DNA of 64,000 bases from Hippopus hippopus (Eukaryota > Mollusca > Bivalvia > Cardiida > Cardiidae), in NCBI GenBank assembly GCA_946811185.2, contig OX328098.1:21585084-21649083 (forward strand), written 5' to 3'. The position numbers and the translations under genes were made by a program. How positions within the stretch are numbered: position 1 is the stretch's first letter; each line of letters begins with the position of its first letter. The notes below the pieces were generated by a model, which was not told the origin of the DNA, searched no databases, and saw only the letters and a list, made by a program, of their open reading frames with translations. Below are positions 48,622 to 57,541 of this stretch, piece by piece.

Positions 48622-49965
48622 TTAATGGGACCTTTCCATAAGCCTTGTTCTTTTTGTTCTGGTTGCAGACATTGCAAGATAGTAGGCTACATAGGACTCC
48701 ACATCTTTTGACATATGAAACCAGAAAAACTTTTCTTTGAGTTTTGACTTAGTCGTAGCGACATCTTGATGCCCCGCTGAGGGTATATCATGGTGCAAGG
48801 ACAAGACAGACTCTTTCAGACTTTCGGGGACGACTAAAAGCCAGTCACCCATGTCTTCATCTGGTTTTTGTCTGTATAAGACACCGTCTATAAGTTTGAA
48901 CAACTCTTTATCCAGCCAATAACTTTTTGCCCAAACGCTGGCAATAAACAAATCCTTTTCGGCTGGTTCTTCATTCTTCTCGAACCACGCTAGAAGCATG
49001 GCGAGATTTTCATCCTTGTGTTGCGCGTCCCGCAGTTCACTGAGTGAATAGCCCAAGCACGTTCTTGTGGTCGTGCTGATAGTTGTATCACCCAGGGACA
49101 CGGTGCAACACCCTATATGGCTCAAACTTCTTTCTTTACTGAAAGTTATGTCAAAGTGCGCTTCTGTACTACCTAACCCGTCAATGTCTCCAGAACGAAT
49201 AACGTCTAGAAGACGGTCATTGCCTGTAAATGTGACTGCGTCTAGAAGACGGCTGTCTTTACAGGGAGCGTCGTCTGTTGGCTGGTCTAGAAGACCTAAG
49301 CCTAGACTGCTCTTCGTGCCTGGATGCTGCCCTGAATGGTCTAGAAGACCCGATTCAGGCTTCAGCTCATTAGCAGTACAAGATCTTTCTGAGAAAACCT
49401 GGCGGATTCCCACTGACCTGGCTTCGCCCCTTCTTGCACCTACCACTCTTCGGTTAACCTCTGTCAGAGGTGCCTTCCCTTCCTGCACGACCAGACTAAC
49501 AGCCTCATCCACTTCGTCAGTGAACTTAGCCCACTGGTTATGCGCCCTCGTGCAGTAATGGCATCCTCCGCATGGTAGGTCTGCAAGCTTTATGCCAGAA
49601 ATATACTTGAAACATGGACTTAAAGGATCTGGGATCCTTGAAAGTGCATCTGCATTTCCATGTTTTGATCCTTCTCGATGTTTGACCACCATGTGGTATT
49701 GAGAAAGTTCCTCAATCCATCGAGCTAGCTGGCCCTGCGGTTCTTTAAACCTTAATAACCAGGTTAAACTGGAGTGGTCTGTCCGTACTGTAAAGATCTT
49801 ACCAAGCAGATAAAACCTGAACTGTCTAGTAAACCTCACAGTGGCCAACAACTCCCTCCGGGTGGTGCAATAATTCTGTTGTTCAGGAGTCAGAGAAAAA
49901 CTGCTAAAAGCAATCACCTTCTCAACCCCATTCTGCATCTGAATCAACTCAGCGCTGATGGCAAA
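48622..49965 (-). CDS. RNase H, linker and integrase zinc-binding region
   Basis: Same frame as RT after the stop: RNase H with FSLTPEQQNYCTTRRELLA and TVRTDHSSLTWLL, ending HGNADALSRIP. A linker of about 190 residues holds four (R/G)LLD words produced by mini-hairpin motifs (49204-49350). The integrase zinc domain starts at SLHHDIPSAGH; its CxxC half (CNVC) lies one frame off because of a shift near 48672. Confidence 0.8.
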   Translation of the reverse strand, partial: FAISAELIQMQNGVEKVIAFSSFSLTPEQQNYCTTRRELLATVRFTRQFRFYLLGKIFTVRTDHSSLTWLLRFKEPQGQLARWIEELSQYHMVVKHREGSKHGNADALSRIPDPLSPCFKYISGIKLADLPCGGCHYCTRAHNQWAKFTDEVDEAVSLVVQEGKAPLTEVNRRVVGARRGEARSVGIRQVFSERSCTANELKPESGLLDHSGQHPGTKSSLGLGLLDQPTDDAPCKDSRLLDAVTFTGNDRLLDVIRSGDIDGLGSTEAHFDITFSKERSLSHIGCCTVSLGDTTISTTTRTCLGYSLSELRDAQHKDENLAMLLAWFEKNEEPAEKDLFIASVWAKSYWLDKELFKLIDGVLYRQKPDEDMGDWLLVVPESLKESVLSLHHDIPSAGHQDVATTKSKLKEKFFWFHMSKDVESYVAYYLAMSATRTKRTRLMERSH

Positions 49966-50910
49966 CTAAGATGCATCCACATCCAAAATGAAGGAATCAT
50001 TGACGTTCGGTAAAGCTAGAACAGGTGGACTTGTCAGTACTGCTTTTAACTTTTCAAAAGCACCCTGATGCTCTTCGCCCAATGTAAAAGGTTTTCCCCT
50101 TGTCAGTTTGTACAGAGGACGAGCGATCTGCGCAAAATCTTTTACGAATATTCTATCGTAATTAGCTAACCCCAGAAACCGTTCAACATCTTTACAATTT
50201 GTTGGCGTTGGCCAATTTCTAACAGTTTCTGTGTCCTTCTCCGTCGTAGATAAAGAATTTCCACTGACAGATCTGCCCAGAAACTCCACTTCATTTTGAA
50301 AGAAGAGGCATTTCTTTGGCTTCAGCTTAATACCATGTGTTCTAAATCTATCCAGGACTTGACAGAGATTTTGCAAGTGCTCTTCAAAAGTTTTTTCCAT
50401 TACAAGAATGTCATCTAAAAAGGCAAGGACAATCTTCCAGGTCAGTCCCTTCAATATGAAGTTGACAACCCGAGAGAATGTGGCGGGTGCATTGGTTAGA
50501 CCAAGACCCATCTTTATATGTTCAAAGAGTCCAAACTTTGTAAGAAAAGCTATTTTCTTACGGTCTTCCTCTTTGACTTTAACTTGCCAATAAGCAGAAT
50601 TCGCATCTAGTTTAGAAAACCAAATGTTTCCTGCTAATGTATCGAGACAATCTTCAGTTAGAGGTAATGGGAATGTGTCCTTAACTGTGACGTCATTCAA
50701 AGCCCAGTAGTCTATGCACCACCGAACTGAGCCATCTCTTTTCCTGATTAAAACAGGAGAAGACGCCCATTCTGAAACAGATTCCTGAATGACGCCTGCA
50801 TCCAACATTTTCTTCAGGTGAGCTTCTTCCTCATCAACGAAACACGCAGGTGTTCTGCGCATTCTTTTGTTTAATAGGCTTAGCGTCATCTGTATCAATT
50901 GCATGCTCAA
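49966..50910 (-). CDS. Reverse transcriptase
   Basis: 314 codons with the palm and thumb regions: MLDAGVIQESVSEWASSPV, WCIDYWALNDVT, FSKLDANSAYWQV, FGLFEHIKMGLGLTNAPATF, catalytic FLDDILV, KKCLFFQNEVEFLG. Runs into RNase H at FILDVDAS and stops at TAG (49966-49968). Tryptophan in DYWALN replaces the usual arginine. Confidence 0.9.
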   Translation of the reverse strand: MSMQLIQMTLSLLNKRMRRTPACFVDEEEAHLKKMLDAGVIQESVSEWASSPVLIRKRDGSVRWCIDYWALNDVTVKDTFPLPLTEDCLDTLAGNIWFSKLDANSAYWQVKVKEEDRKKIAFLTKFGLFEHIKMGLGLTNAPATFSRVVNFILKGLTWKIVLAFLDDILVMEKTFEEHLQNLCQVLDRFRTHGIKLKPKKCLFFQNEVEFLGRSVSGNSLSTTEKDTETVRNWPTPTNCKDVERFLGLANYDRIFVKDFAQIARPLYKLTRGKPFTLGEEHQGAFEKLKAVLTSPPVLALPNVNDSFILDVDAS

Positions 50911-50979
50911 TAGCTGTTAATTGACCAAGATCAAACTCACTTTGAGCAAAGACATCGGCATAGCTACGTAGAACGCCAG

Positions 50980-51345
50980 CTAAAATTTCGATTCTTGCTC
51001 TGCATTAAGGTGCGTCCTGGATGCCTCAAACACACCCTGTAAATGCGATGGTAATTCTACAGCTACATCCCTCTCACCTTTGTGGCTGAAAGCCACAAGA
51101 TTTATTGATACGTGACCCTTGGGCTTTCCTGTTGAGCTAGAAGCCGCAACAGGCCTCAACCCCTGACTGAAATCAGTTGAGCTAGAAGCCGCAACTGACC
51201 TTGACTTATGGCTTGAATTAGTTGGGCTAAAAGCCGCAACAGACCTTACTACATGACTAAACTTGGTTGGGCTAGAAGCCGCAACACAACTAGACCCTGA
51301 TAAGGAAGATTGGCTGGAAGCCATTCTTGCATCTGCACTGTGCAT
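50980..51345 (-). CDS. Low-complexity linker with VAASS repeats
   Basis: About five imperfect repeats of roughly 16 residues around (V/A)AASS/AFS, each formed by a mini-hairpin motif (51120-51325), then LPSHLQGVFEASRTHLNAEQ, the normal lead-in to RT. A frameshift near 50985 separates it from the RT frame. Confidence 0.6.
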   Translation of the reverse strand: MHSADARMASSQSSLSGSSCVAASSPTKFSHVVRSVAAFSPTNSSHKSRSVAASSSTDFSQGLRPVAASSSTGKPKGHVSINLVAFSHKGERDVAVELPSHLQGVFEASRTHLNAEQESKF

Positions 51346-51351
51346 GTCCCC

Positions 51352-51612
51352 TTAAACAGTGTCAATTTCGTGTGCATTCGCAATAATTTCATTCTTTTTT
51401 AATGTTTTGAAATTATCTGTGGGGTTGACCAGACAGATGATCGGTCTATCACCGGCAGATCTGACAATGCAAGGCATAAGTACCTTTCTTTGATGTATCA
51501 GATAACCAGGTTCTAGATAATAATCACCAAGCTGATCATCCAATTTACATGCAACACGAACGACAGAATTGGGAGGGACCACCACCTTTTTTGTCAAAGA
51601 CACTCTAGCCAC
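51352..51612 (-). CDS. Protease-RT linker domain
   Basis: Frame with VVVPPNSVVRVACKL, YYLEPGYLIHQRKVLMP, and LVNPTDNFKTLKKNEIIA, the beta-rich region that follows protease in many Gypsy elements. Overlaps the protease frame by 19 bp in another frame. Confidence 0.6.
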   Translation of the reverse strand: MARVSLTKKVVVPPNSVVRVACKLDDQLGDYYLEPGYLIHQRKVLMPCIVRSAGDRPIICLVNPTDNFKTLKKNEIIANAHEIDTV

Positions 51613-51989
51613 AACAGGTGCAAATGAGTAGTGACAGGGACTCTTTCTCCGTTCACCACAAGGGTGTCAGACTTCATATCATGTAAGACACCCAAATGGT
51701 GCATGATGTCATGGCCCAATAACATATCGTCTGATATAGAGGCGACATATAGTCTTTCCCTAATTATCTGGGAGCCAAGACATAACTGAACAGGTTTAAC
51801 TATGAAACCTGGTAACACATTGTCCCTATCCGCCATTTGCATAACAATATCCTTGATCTTTTTGGGTTTTTGTTTCAAGGTATCATAAACCTGCTTGGAG
51901 AGAATAGAAATCTCCGCTTCCGAGTCAATCCTAGCCTGAATATCTCTCCCCCCCCGACTTTCAAACTGATGAAAGAAGAGCCTGCACAA
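51594..51989 (-). CDS. Retropepsin-like protease with altered active site
   Basis: About 130 residues with ARIDSEAEISILS where the family has D-S/T-G-A; the glycine codon reads GAA in place of GGN. The flap and LLGHDIMHHLGVL (the usual LG..(W/F)L element) are present. The Gly-to-Glu change at the catalytic loop should abolish activity. Confidence 0.75.
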   Translation of the reverse strand: MCRLFFHQFESRGGRDIQARIDSEAEISILSKQVYDTLKQKPKKIKDIVMQMADRDNVLPGFIVKPVQLCLGSQIIRERLYVASISDDMLLGHDIMHHLGVLHDMKSDTLVVNGERVPVTTHLHLLWLECL

Positions 51990-52257
51990 ACAACGTGCAC
52001 CTTTACTGGCTCATCCTTAAAGGTAGGACGATTAGGATCAACAATGGTTGCAGTATTACTACTCCCTTTAGAAACCGAGACTGACTCAGAAGTCAGGTTA
52101 GAAACCGTGATCGTCGACTGAGTTTGACCACCTTTATTAGTTGCTTTGACAAAGGACTGAGGGACGTGGTCCTTAACCTCAGTCCTTACTCGTTTAAATT
52201 CTGCTGATCTTTTTTCGACTCCTTGTTTTTCTTCTGTAACCAGGCCTTGTACCTTCT

Positions 52258-52299
52258 ACAATCTTTCTTGTAATGGTCAGCCTTTTTACAGAAGAAACA
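52258..52299 (-). CDS. Gag CCHC zinc knuckle
   Basis: CFFCKKADHYKKDC fits C-X2-C-X4-H-X4-C, a nucleic-acid-binding knuckle. It lies one frame off from the capsid-like region. Confidence 0.8.
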
Positions 52300-52303
52300 A
52301 GGG

Positions 52304-52920
52304 TCACCTGGTTTGGCTTTTCTCGTTTTCTGCCTCAGCAGTGACCTTTATGACTTCATCCAGGGTTACCTGATTGACGGATACCTGGTCTGTAGATTTT
52401 CTACTTTTATTTTTCTGTCCGTCAACAGCCCTGGTTATGTACTGGTGGTGTTTCACTAAATTTAAGGCCTGCTGAATGTTTTTGGGATTTTCAAGGCAAG
52501 CATGTTTGGCAGCCTCCTTATCTACACAACCCTGACTAAATTTAGCAACTGCCTCCTGAATTCTGTGACTTTCAGGCAAGTCTTTGTAGGCTGTTGTTGC
52601 AAGGGTCATAACCCTATCTGCCCAGTCTTCTAATGTTTCCTCTGGTTGTTGAGAGGATTGTTGGAAGTTGACACGGGCAGTTTCAATTAAGTCAACTGAG
52701 CCAAACCTACTTTCAAGTTTCTTAAGAATTTCCTTGAAAGTAAAATCTTCATCCATCCTAACTGTGATGGTGAAGAAATCTAAAGCCTTTCCTTCTAGAC
52801 TCCAAGTCAAATAGTCCTTACATTCCTGCTCTCCCCAGTTAAAAACCGACCTATAGCTGTCGAACATTTTTCTGAACGAGAACCAGCTCGTTTTGCCAAT
52901 AAAATGTAAATTTTTAGGCA
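52304..52920 (-). CDS. Gag capsid-like region
   Basis: Opens after the frame change; includes FDSYRSVFNWGEQECKDYLT, then FKEILKKLESRFG and a helical region, the usual retrotransposon Gag layout. It stops at 52304, where one extra A in a run of four A's (about 52317-52320) moves the frame away from the zinc knuckle that follows. Confidence 0.75.
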
Positions 52921-53997
52921 GTAGAGCCGGGTTCCCTCTTTCAGATCGGCGGGTCTATAAGACGCCTGTCTGTCCGGAGCTCTTATAGGGTTGGAAGAAC
53001 CAGAACTAGAATTTGAGGAAGACTCGTCCGGATAGAATCCAGTCGGTCTTCTTTCAACCCTCAATTTCCTGGACTTTTTGCTTGTGCTGGTGAGTCTGGG
53101 AATAGGCGGTTGAGCTAATTCATCTTTTTGAATGGTAGGATTAGGCTTTGTAACTTGTTCCTCCAGATTTTCAAACTCCTGTGTGAGGGGCTTGAATCCT
53201 GGAGGGACACGTGGAGTGGCAGTGCGCACGGGTGTCTGTCTAGAAGACATATCCACAGCAGCCGGTTGTCTAGAAGATAGGTCAAAAGTAGCCGGCCGCT
53301 GTGCCAGCGACTGCTGCAACTCCAACTGGGTCCTAATTAATCTCTGCAAGTCTTGAATTTGCTGAGCAGTCTGCTCTTGGAGAACTTGCAGAGTTACCAT
53401 ATCCATCTGCGTCTTTAGTGGACTTTGCCTGTGTGCAGGCAAAGGTGATTGGGGTGGTCGCAAATGGAGAGTTGGTTTGGGTGGAGAAACCAACTTTGAG
53501 AATTGCTCAGTTATTGCAGAATTTGTTTGTGTATCGGGTTTTTCTTTTGATTGCACAGTAGGTTTAGTTTGATGGGGTGGGGTTTGCGGAGTAGCAGTAG
53601 TTTTCGGAACTCTGGGTAATTCCGAAAACAATTGCTCGAAACCCTGGCTTTTCTCCGCTGGCCTTCTTTCACTTTGTGATAGAAGCTTTCGGAGCTGATC
53701 CTCAGTCTCACTTATCTGAGACTCAAGCTCAGCCCTTTCAGCCTCCAGTGAAGTCAAGGGAGGAAGGGGCAAACTCTTATCTGCCCTTTCTCTTTTAAAA
53801 TGTTTTTTGGAAGGAACACTGAAATCTAATTGATCCCAGGTTTCTTCGTCTACTGCCCCCATCATGGAGAACGCCATTTTTGTCACTGGACCATATAATT
53901 CTCGATGGTAGACAATGGCCTCAGCTCTTTTTTGGCCAATGCCTTTCATACTGCAGAGTTGTTCAACAGTTGCTGTGTCGATGTTTATTCTGCTCAT
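52807..53997 (-). CDS. Gag N-terminal region with helix-hairpin-helix domain
   Basis: Chosen start is the methionine before SRINIDTATVEQLCSMKGIG (53997); an upstream in-frame ATG lies at 54042. Residues 4-33 from this start fit a ComEA-like helix-hairpin-helix (INIDTA, MKGIGQKRAEAIV), a non-specific DNA-binding fold. Then come a basic segment, a coiled-coil-like stretch rich in E/Q/L (LESQISETEDQLRKLL), and a long P/Q/T-rich linker. The linker contains two copies of MSSRQ/LSSRQ made by the mini-hairpin motif. Near 52915 the reading frame must change to continue into the Gag capsid region. Confidence 0.7.
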   Translation of the reverse strand: MSRINIDTATVEQLCSMKGIGQKRAEAIVYHRELYGPVTKMAFSMMGAVDEETWDQLDFSVPSKKHFKRERADKSLPLPPLTSLEAERAELESQISETEDQLRKLLSQSERRPAEKSQGFEQLFSELPRVPKTTATPQTPPHQTKPTVQSKEKPDTQTNSAITEQFSKLVSPPKPTLHLRPPQSPLPAHRQSPLKTQMDMVTLQVLQEQTAQQIQDLQRLIRTQLELQQSLAQRPATFDLSSRQPAAVDMSSRQTPVRTATPRVPPGFKPLTQEFENLEEQVTKPNPTIQKDELAQPPIPRLTSTSKKSRKLRVERRPTGFYPDESSSNSSSGSSNPIRAPDRQASYRPADLKEGTRLYCLKIYILLAKRAGSRSEKCSTAIGRFLTGESRNVRTI

Positions 53998-54042
53998 ATT
54001 GTCCAAAGAGAAATAAATACAGGCAATTTTGTGTTTAATCAA

Positions 54043-54556
54043 AAATTAAACAAAATGCAAAACCTGCAAGGAAAAAGCATGCAAATATAAATTAGCAATG
54101 ACTGGCAATTAAATTCAAGTGCTTAGAAAGCGGACCTGAAAATAACAGAAACTGTCTAATTGTAAACAGGTGGGTGGGGTAAGTACTGGCTTTACTGTAA
54201 ATCGGGCGCTTCCTGCCTGTAAAGATTAAACTGGCATACCCTAACCTGAATTAAATTACTCTTTTCTTATACTGTGTGGACCAAATTGATAAATGACATG
54301 TGAAACCCACTCGGCTAGAAGCCAATTTAGGTATCACAAGAAGACTGGGACCAAACAAGTAGAACTCGCTTTAGTCTCAAAGTCAGAAGCTGTCTTGAAT
54401 GAATAGAACTCGATTCAATACCCTTAACCCACGACAGGTGCCTTATTTTCAAACTGTTTTCAAACTAGAATGGGTCTTTCTGGACTTTATAGAAGGCTCG
54501 CGAAAACACAATACCAACAACCAAAAAGACCGAAAACAATTGAAAATTTTCTTGGT
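54043..54556 (-). other. Retrotransposon 5' leader
   Basis: About 510 bp between the primer-binding site and Gag; one mini-hairpin motif at 54313-54323. No further signal recognised. Confidence 0.5.
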
Positions 54557-54574
54557 TTTAATCCTCGTCGCCAA
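54557..54574 (-). promoter_or_regulatory. Primer-binding site
   Basis: Directly after the 5' LTR the element strand reads TTGGCGACGAGGATTAA; TGGCGAC-type sequence complementary to a tRNA 3' end ending in GTCGCCA (tRNA-Ser is a candidate, inference). Confidence 0.6.
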
Positions 54575-54791
54575 TAAAGTGTGCCGAGTTAGAGGCGATA
54601 CCTGTCCTTTATGTGGCTGTATACAAACTGTAAAAGACTGTACTTGTATTGTTCTGTAGCTTCTGACTTCGTGGACGTCCACACAGTAGATGGTCAGGTG
54701 AGAGAGTGAACAAAGAGAAATACTGGTTCCCTATATCAAATTTACCCGCCACTTTTGTTTCGCGGCGACGCTGGTACCCAGCGTCACTACA
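54575..54791 (-). repeat. 5' LTR
   Basis: 217 bp, matching 45969-46189. The GAGG duplication follows at 54792. No promoter element could be assigned with confidence. Confidence 0.9.
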
Positions 54792-54801
54792 GAGGGTTAA
54801 T

Positions 54802-55145
54802 CAAATTAAATTCTGTTAAACAATATAACAATAAAAACACCTACCCACACCAGCATAGTTTGATGTTGGCTGCGAAATACGGCATTCCATTCCCCCTCCG
54901 TCTGTGTTTTGATCAGAGTTCGGTAACTCGCCTTACATTTAATTTTCAAATCATCGCTGTTCGCAATCTTTCGAAGCTGACTGTGGAAATTAGAGTTGCA
55001 TTTCTTCAATGTGCAAATAGGTCTTCGCAGCCCTTTCAATTCCAAGTCTAATCGAATTCTGCTGTCGCATGTTTATCAAAATTTCGCGTCGTAACACTCC
55101 GTTTTACTGTTTTGAGGCGTCCTCGGTGATCTCTCGACTCCATTT
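54802..55145 (-). other. Possible unidentified exon region
   Basis: Minus strand has two overlapping open frames: one beginning MESRDHRGRLKTVKRSVTTR (55143, 31 codons) and one with LRRPICTLKKCNSNFHSQLR to about 54845, followed by a good donor GTAGGT. CpG seems more frequent than in the surroundings. I recognise no family; it may be chance. Confidence 0.2.
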
Positions 55146-55667
55146 TGGGTATTATTGGTAACCTCGTTTTCGATAGTAATGTGAATCGTTGCGGGGAAGC
55201 AGCGTCTATCTGCCGATCGACTACGGATTACCCGGGTCTTAGCCGAATCCGTACGACTTTGGCGATGAAAGGCGATGTTACACGAATCCCATTAGGGTGC
55301 CCTATGCTCAAAATTCATCATGCAAACAAACACCGATAAAAACGTTTGCTTTGAAAATATTTTCTTTCGCACTTTCTCGGTCTATGTAGATACCTACGCC
55401 CTCTTTCCATTTCTATTATACATTACGGATGAACTCGTAAGGTGTAAGGCGGTTTTGAAGGGTGTCGTCTGCGCATGTCATATTCTTCGAAGATTCGACC
55501 TCTGTCGTTTCAAACGAATCAGACACGGCAGTTGAAGTTTCAGCAAATCACAGACACCAAATAGCGCGTATTTATACATGATGTTAAGAGTGGTTGCAGC
55601 TTTTGTGCAAAGGTTTGTTCAACGTGGTTACTAAGGCTAGGCGCCGTTGGCCCCTAGCCAACTAATG
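55146..55667. other. Low-copy-looking intergenic DNA
   Basis: Relatively CpG-rich for this window (55150-55310), no repeat family assigned and no recognisable protein. Confidence 0.3.
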
Positions 55668-56026
55668 TGAAAAAGAGAAAATGCTAGCTTTCAAGATTTT
55701 CTCCTTTTCCAATGATGTTTTCAAAAATCCTTTTCTTCATGGTCGTGAACAATCGGGATTATTTAGTTGAGAGTTAATCTATTTAGAAACGTTTTGACCC
55801 TTTACCGCTTAATGCCGTATGTTAACGACACTGGGATAGAAGGCTTTTTAAAACATTGTGGGAAAAGGAGAAAATGCTGGTAACCATCATTTTCTCCTTT
55901 TTCCCACAATGTTTTTTTTTTTTTATCCCATGAAAGAAATATTCCACCATTTGAGCCACAATGAAATTAACGTCAGCAAATGCTCTCAATTTAGACAAGG
56001 CTATTTTTTCGTCTGGTAAAGCGTTA
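55668..56026. mobile_element. PAL1 half copy and PAL1 F copy
   Basis: 55668-55776: right half of a reversed copy (CATGGTCGTGAACAATCGGG, GAGAGTTAA). 55795-56026: F copy, CCCTTTACCGCTTAATGCCG to GGTAAAGCGTTAA. Confidence 0.65.
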
Positions 56027-56624
56027 AAACGTGAAGCTGTTGCTCGTTAGGCCCTTTTTCACTGGCTTACAGAGGCTAGGGATTTCCTTTGTCGTAATCA
56101 ACTATCCTGCCTTGCAGATTTAAAAAAAAGAAAGTTTTTCTCCGCCATTCTAACCAATTAGCGGTTTAAACAAGAGTCTATTGAGTGCAAAATTAATATT
56201 AAATAAAGACCGTTCTGTTAAATTCTGGGATATAGCCATTGATGCCCATGTGAAATAACTTTTCGAAAATGTTCATCACTTTTTGAACAGCTACATTTCT
56301 GTCAAGTTACATTGTATCGATTCTATTATATATTTCAGTGTCGAACTTTGTCTGCTTTATTTTCATATAAGTTTCATCACTACAGCATTATTTTTGAGCT
56401 ACAAAAAAGGTTAAGTTGGAAATACATGTTAGTCAGTGAGGACTCGGGTTATGATTAAGCATAAAAATCAAATATGAAAATATTGTGACTAAAAGGGGTA
56501 ATTGTTCGTAATAGAATCATTTCTCCTTTTACTACAATGTTTGGTAGTGAAAAGTCGTTTGCGGTGATGAAAAGAGCATTCCATACCCATTACCTAGATA
56601 TGCTATATTAGCTGAAAGAATGTA

Positions 56625-57057
56625 ACAAAACCAGACTGGTATGTGATGGGATTTGTCGTTGAAATGGTAGCATGAAAATTTTGTGTAAAATGGAGAAAAT
56701 GCTGGTAACCAGCATTCCCCCTTTCGCACAATGTTTTTTCTCCTTTTCTCACATTTTCTTTTAAAGGGTCTCTTCCTCAGGGTCGTTGATTGATTGATTG
56801 AATGGTGATTCACGCCGCTTTCAACATTATTTCAGTCATATCACGGCGACAGTTCTACATATTCATGCATTTCCTGGGTTTTACCAATACAAGGCTAGGA
56901 CTCGGAAGTGTCTTGCTCAAGAACACTCCCACGAAAAACCCAGTGGATCCAGTGCGGCCTGAACCCGGAGCCTCCAGGTTACGAGTCCCACACTGTACCA
57001 CTTAGCCACGCAGGACCCCAGGGGTCATTGAAACACGGGTCGTTTGGTAAAGGGTTA
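56625..57057 (-). mobile_element. PAL1 reversed copy split by a SINE
   Basis: Palindrome with an extra duplicated arm (56680-56760), L arm to CAGGGTCGTTGA (56786), then SINE-B, then GGGTCATTGAAACACGGGTC and GGTAAAGGGTTAA. Confidence 0.65.
56787..57018 (-). mobile_element. SINE-B copy with target duplication
   Basis: Tail of GATT repeats (56783-56798), TTTCAACATTATTTCAGTCA, body GGACTCGGAAGTGTCTTGCT, tRNA head at right (GGCTAAGTGGTACAG on the minus strand). Flanked by GGGTCGTTGA and GGGTCATTGA. Confidence 0.7.
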
Positions 57058-57075
57058 ACCGAAACGTGCAAAGGA

Positions 57076-57182
57076 GGAAACATTCTTCAGTTAGTTCCCT
57101 TGATTCTTCTCCAGTAGTAAATTGGTAGGGGGAAACATTCTTTAGTTATTTCCCTTGATTATTCTCCAGTAGTACATTGGTA
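57076..57182 (+). repeat. Tandem duplication, 2 x about 56 bp
   Basis: GGAAACATTCTTCAGTTAGT ... CCAGTAGTAAATTGGTA and GGAAACATTCTTTAGTTATT ... CCAGTAGTACATTGGTA. Confidence 0.8.
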
Positions 57183-57394
57183 CCAATATGGGAATTACTT
57201 ACTTTGTATCCTTGAATTTCTTGCACCACGCAGATATGTTCTTGAGATAATATGTGAAGTTCGTGACGCATTACCGCACATAAAATGTATGCAAAGCCAC
57301 GATCAAAAAGTAGTTTTGCATTATTGCTATCCCGAAACCTCACCAGAAGTTGAGGAAAGGTTAAGGGAGATCACGATCCATTCTTTGTCTTATG

Positions 57395-57541
57395 CTCCAT
57401 GATTTTCTTAATTTGAAAGTAATACAACTTCTGATTGGATAAACCATTTGGTTTAGCCGATCAGAAGTTGTGCTACTTTCAAATTTAGAAATTTCTTGAG
57501 AATAAGACAGAATGTTCTTAAGAATGGTTGGTGAATACAGA
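57395..57541. mobile_element. PAL5 copy with 70-bp hairpin
   Basis: TTTGAAAGTAATACAACTTC mirrored by GAAGTTGTGCTACTTTCAAA; right end AAGAATGGTTGGTGAATAC. Confidence 0.65.

Larger units (their letters stand above)
45969..54791 (-). mobile_element. Ty3/Gypsy-type LTR retrotransposon with PHD finger and TatD-like segment
   Basis: 8.8-kb element on the minus strand. LTRs at both ends, primer-binding and polypurine sites in the expected places, and protein order HhH-Gag-CCHC-protease-RT-RNase H-integrase-PHD-TatD-like. RT/RNase H before integrase places it in Ty3/Gypsy (Metaviridae type). Target duplication GAGG (45965-45968 and 54792-54795). At least five frame changes and three in-frame stops make this copy non-autonomous. 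LTR divergence is 3 substitutions and one 4-bp indel over about 217 bp; that age would also explain the number of breaks. Confidence 0.9.

Noticed and set aside
49067..49558. 163-codon plus-strand open frame
   Set aside because: Antisense shadow of the retrotransposon RNase H-integrase linker.
48622..49947. Idea that the frame breaks are programmed frameshifts
   Set aside because: They fall inside domains (integrase zinc finger, core end) and include plain stops, so decay is the simpler reading; only the A-run before the CCHC knuckle could be a genuine shift site.
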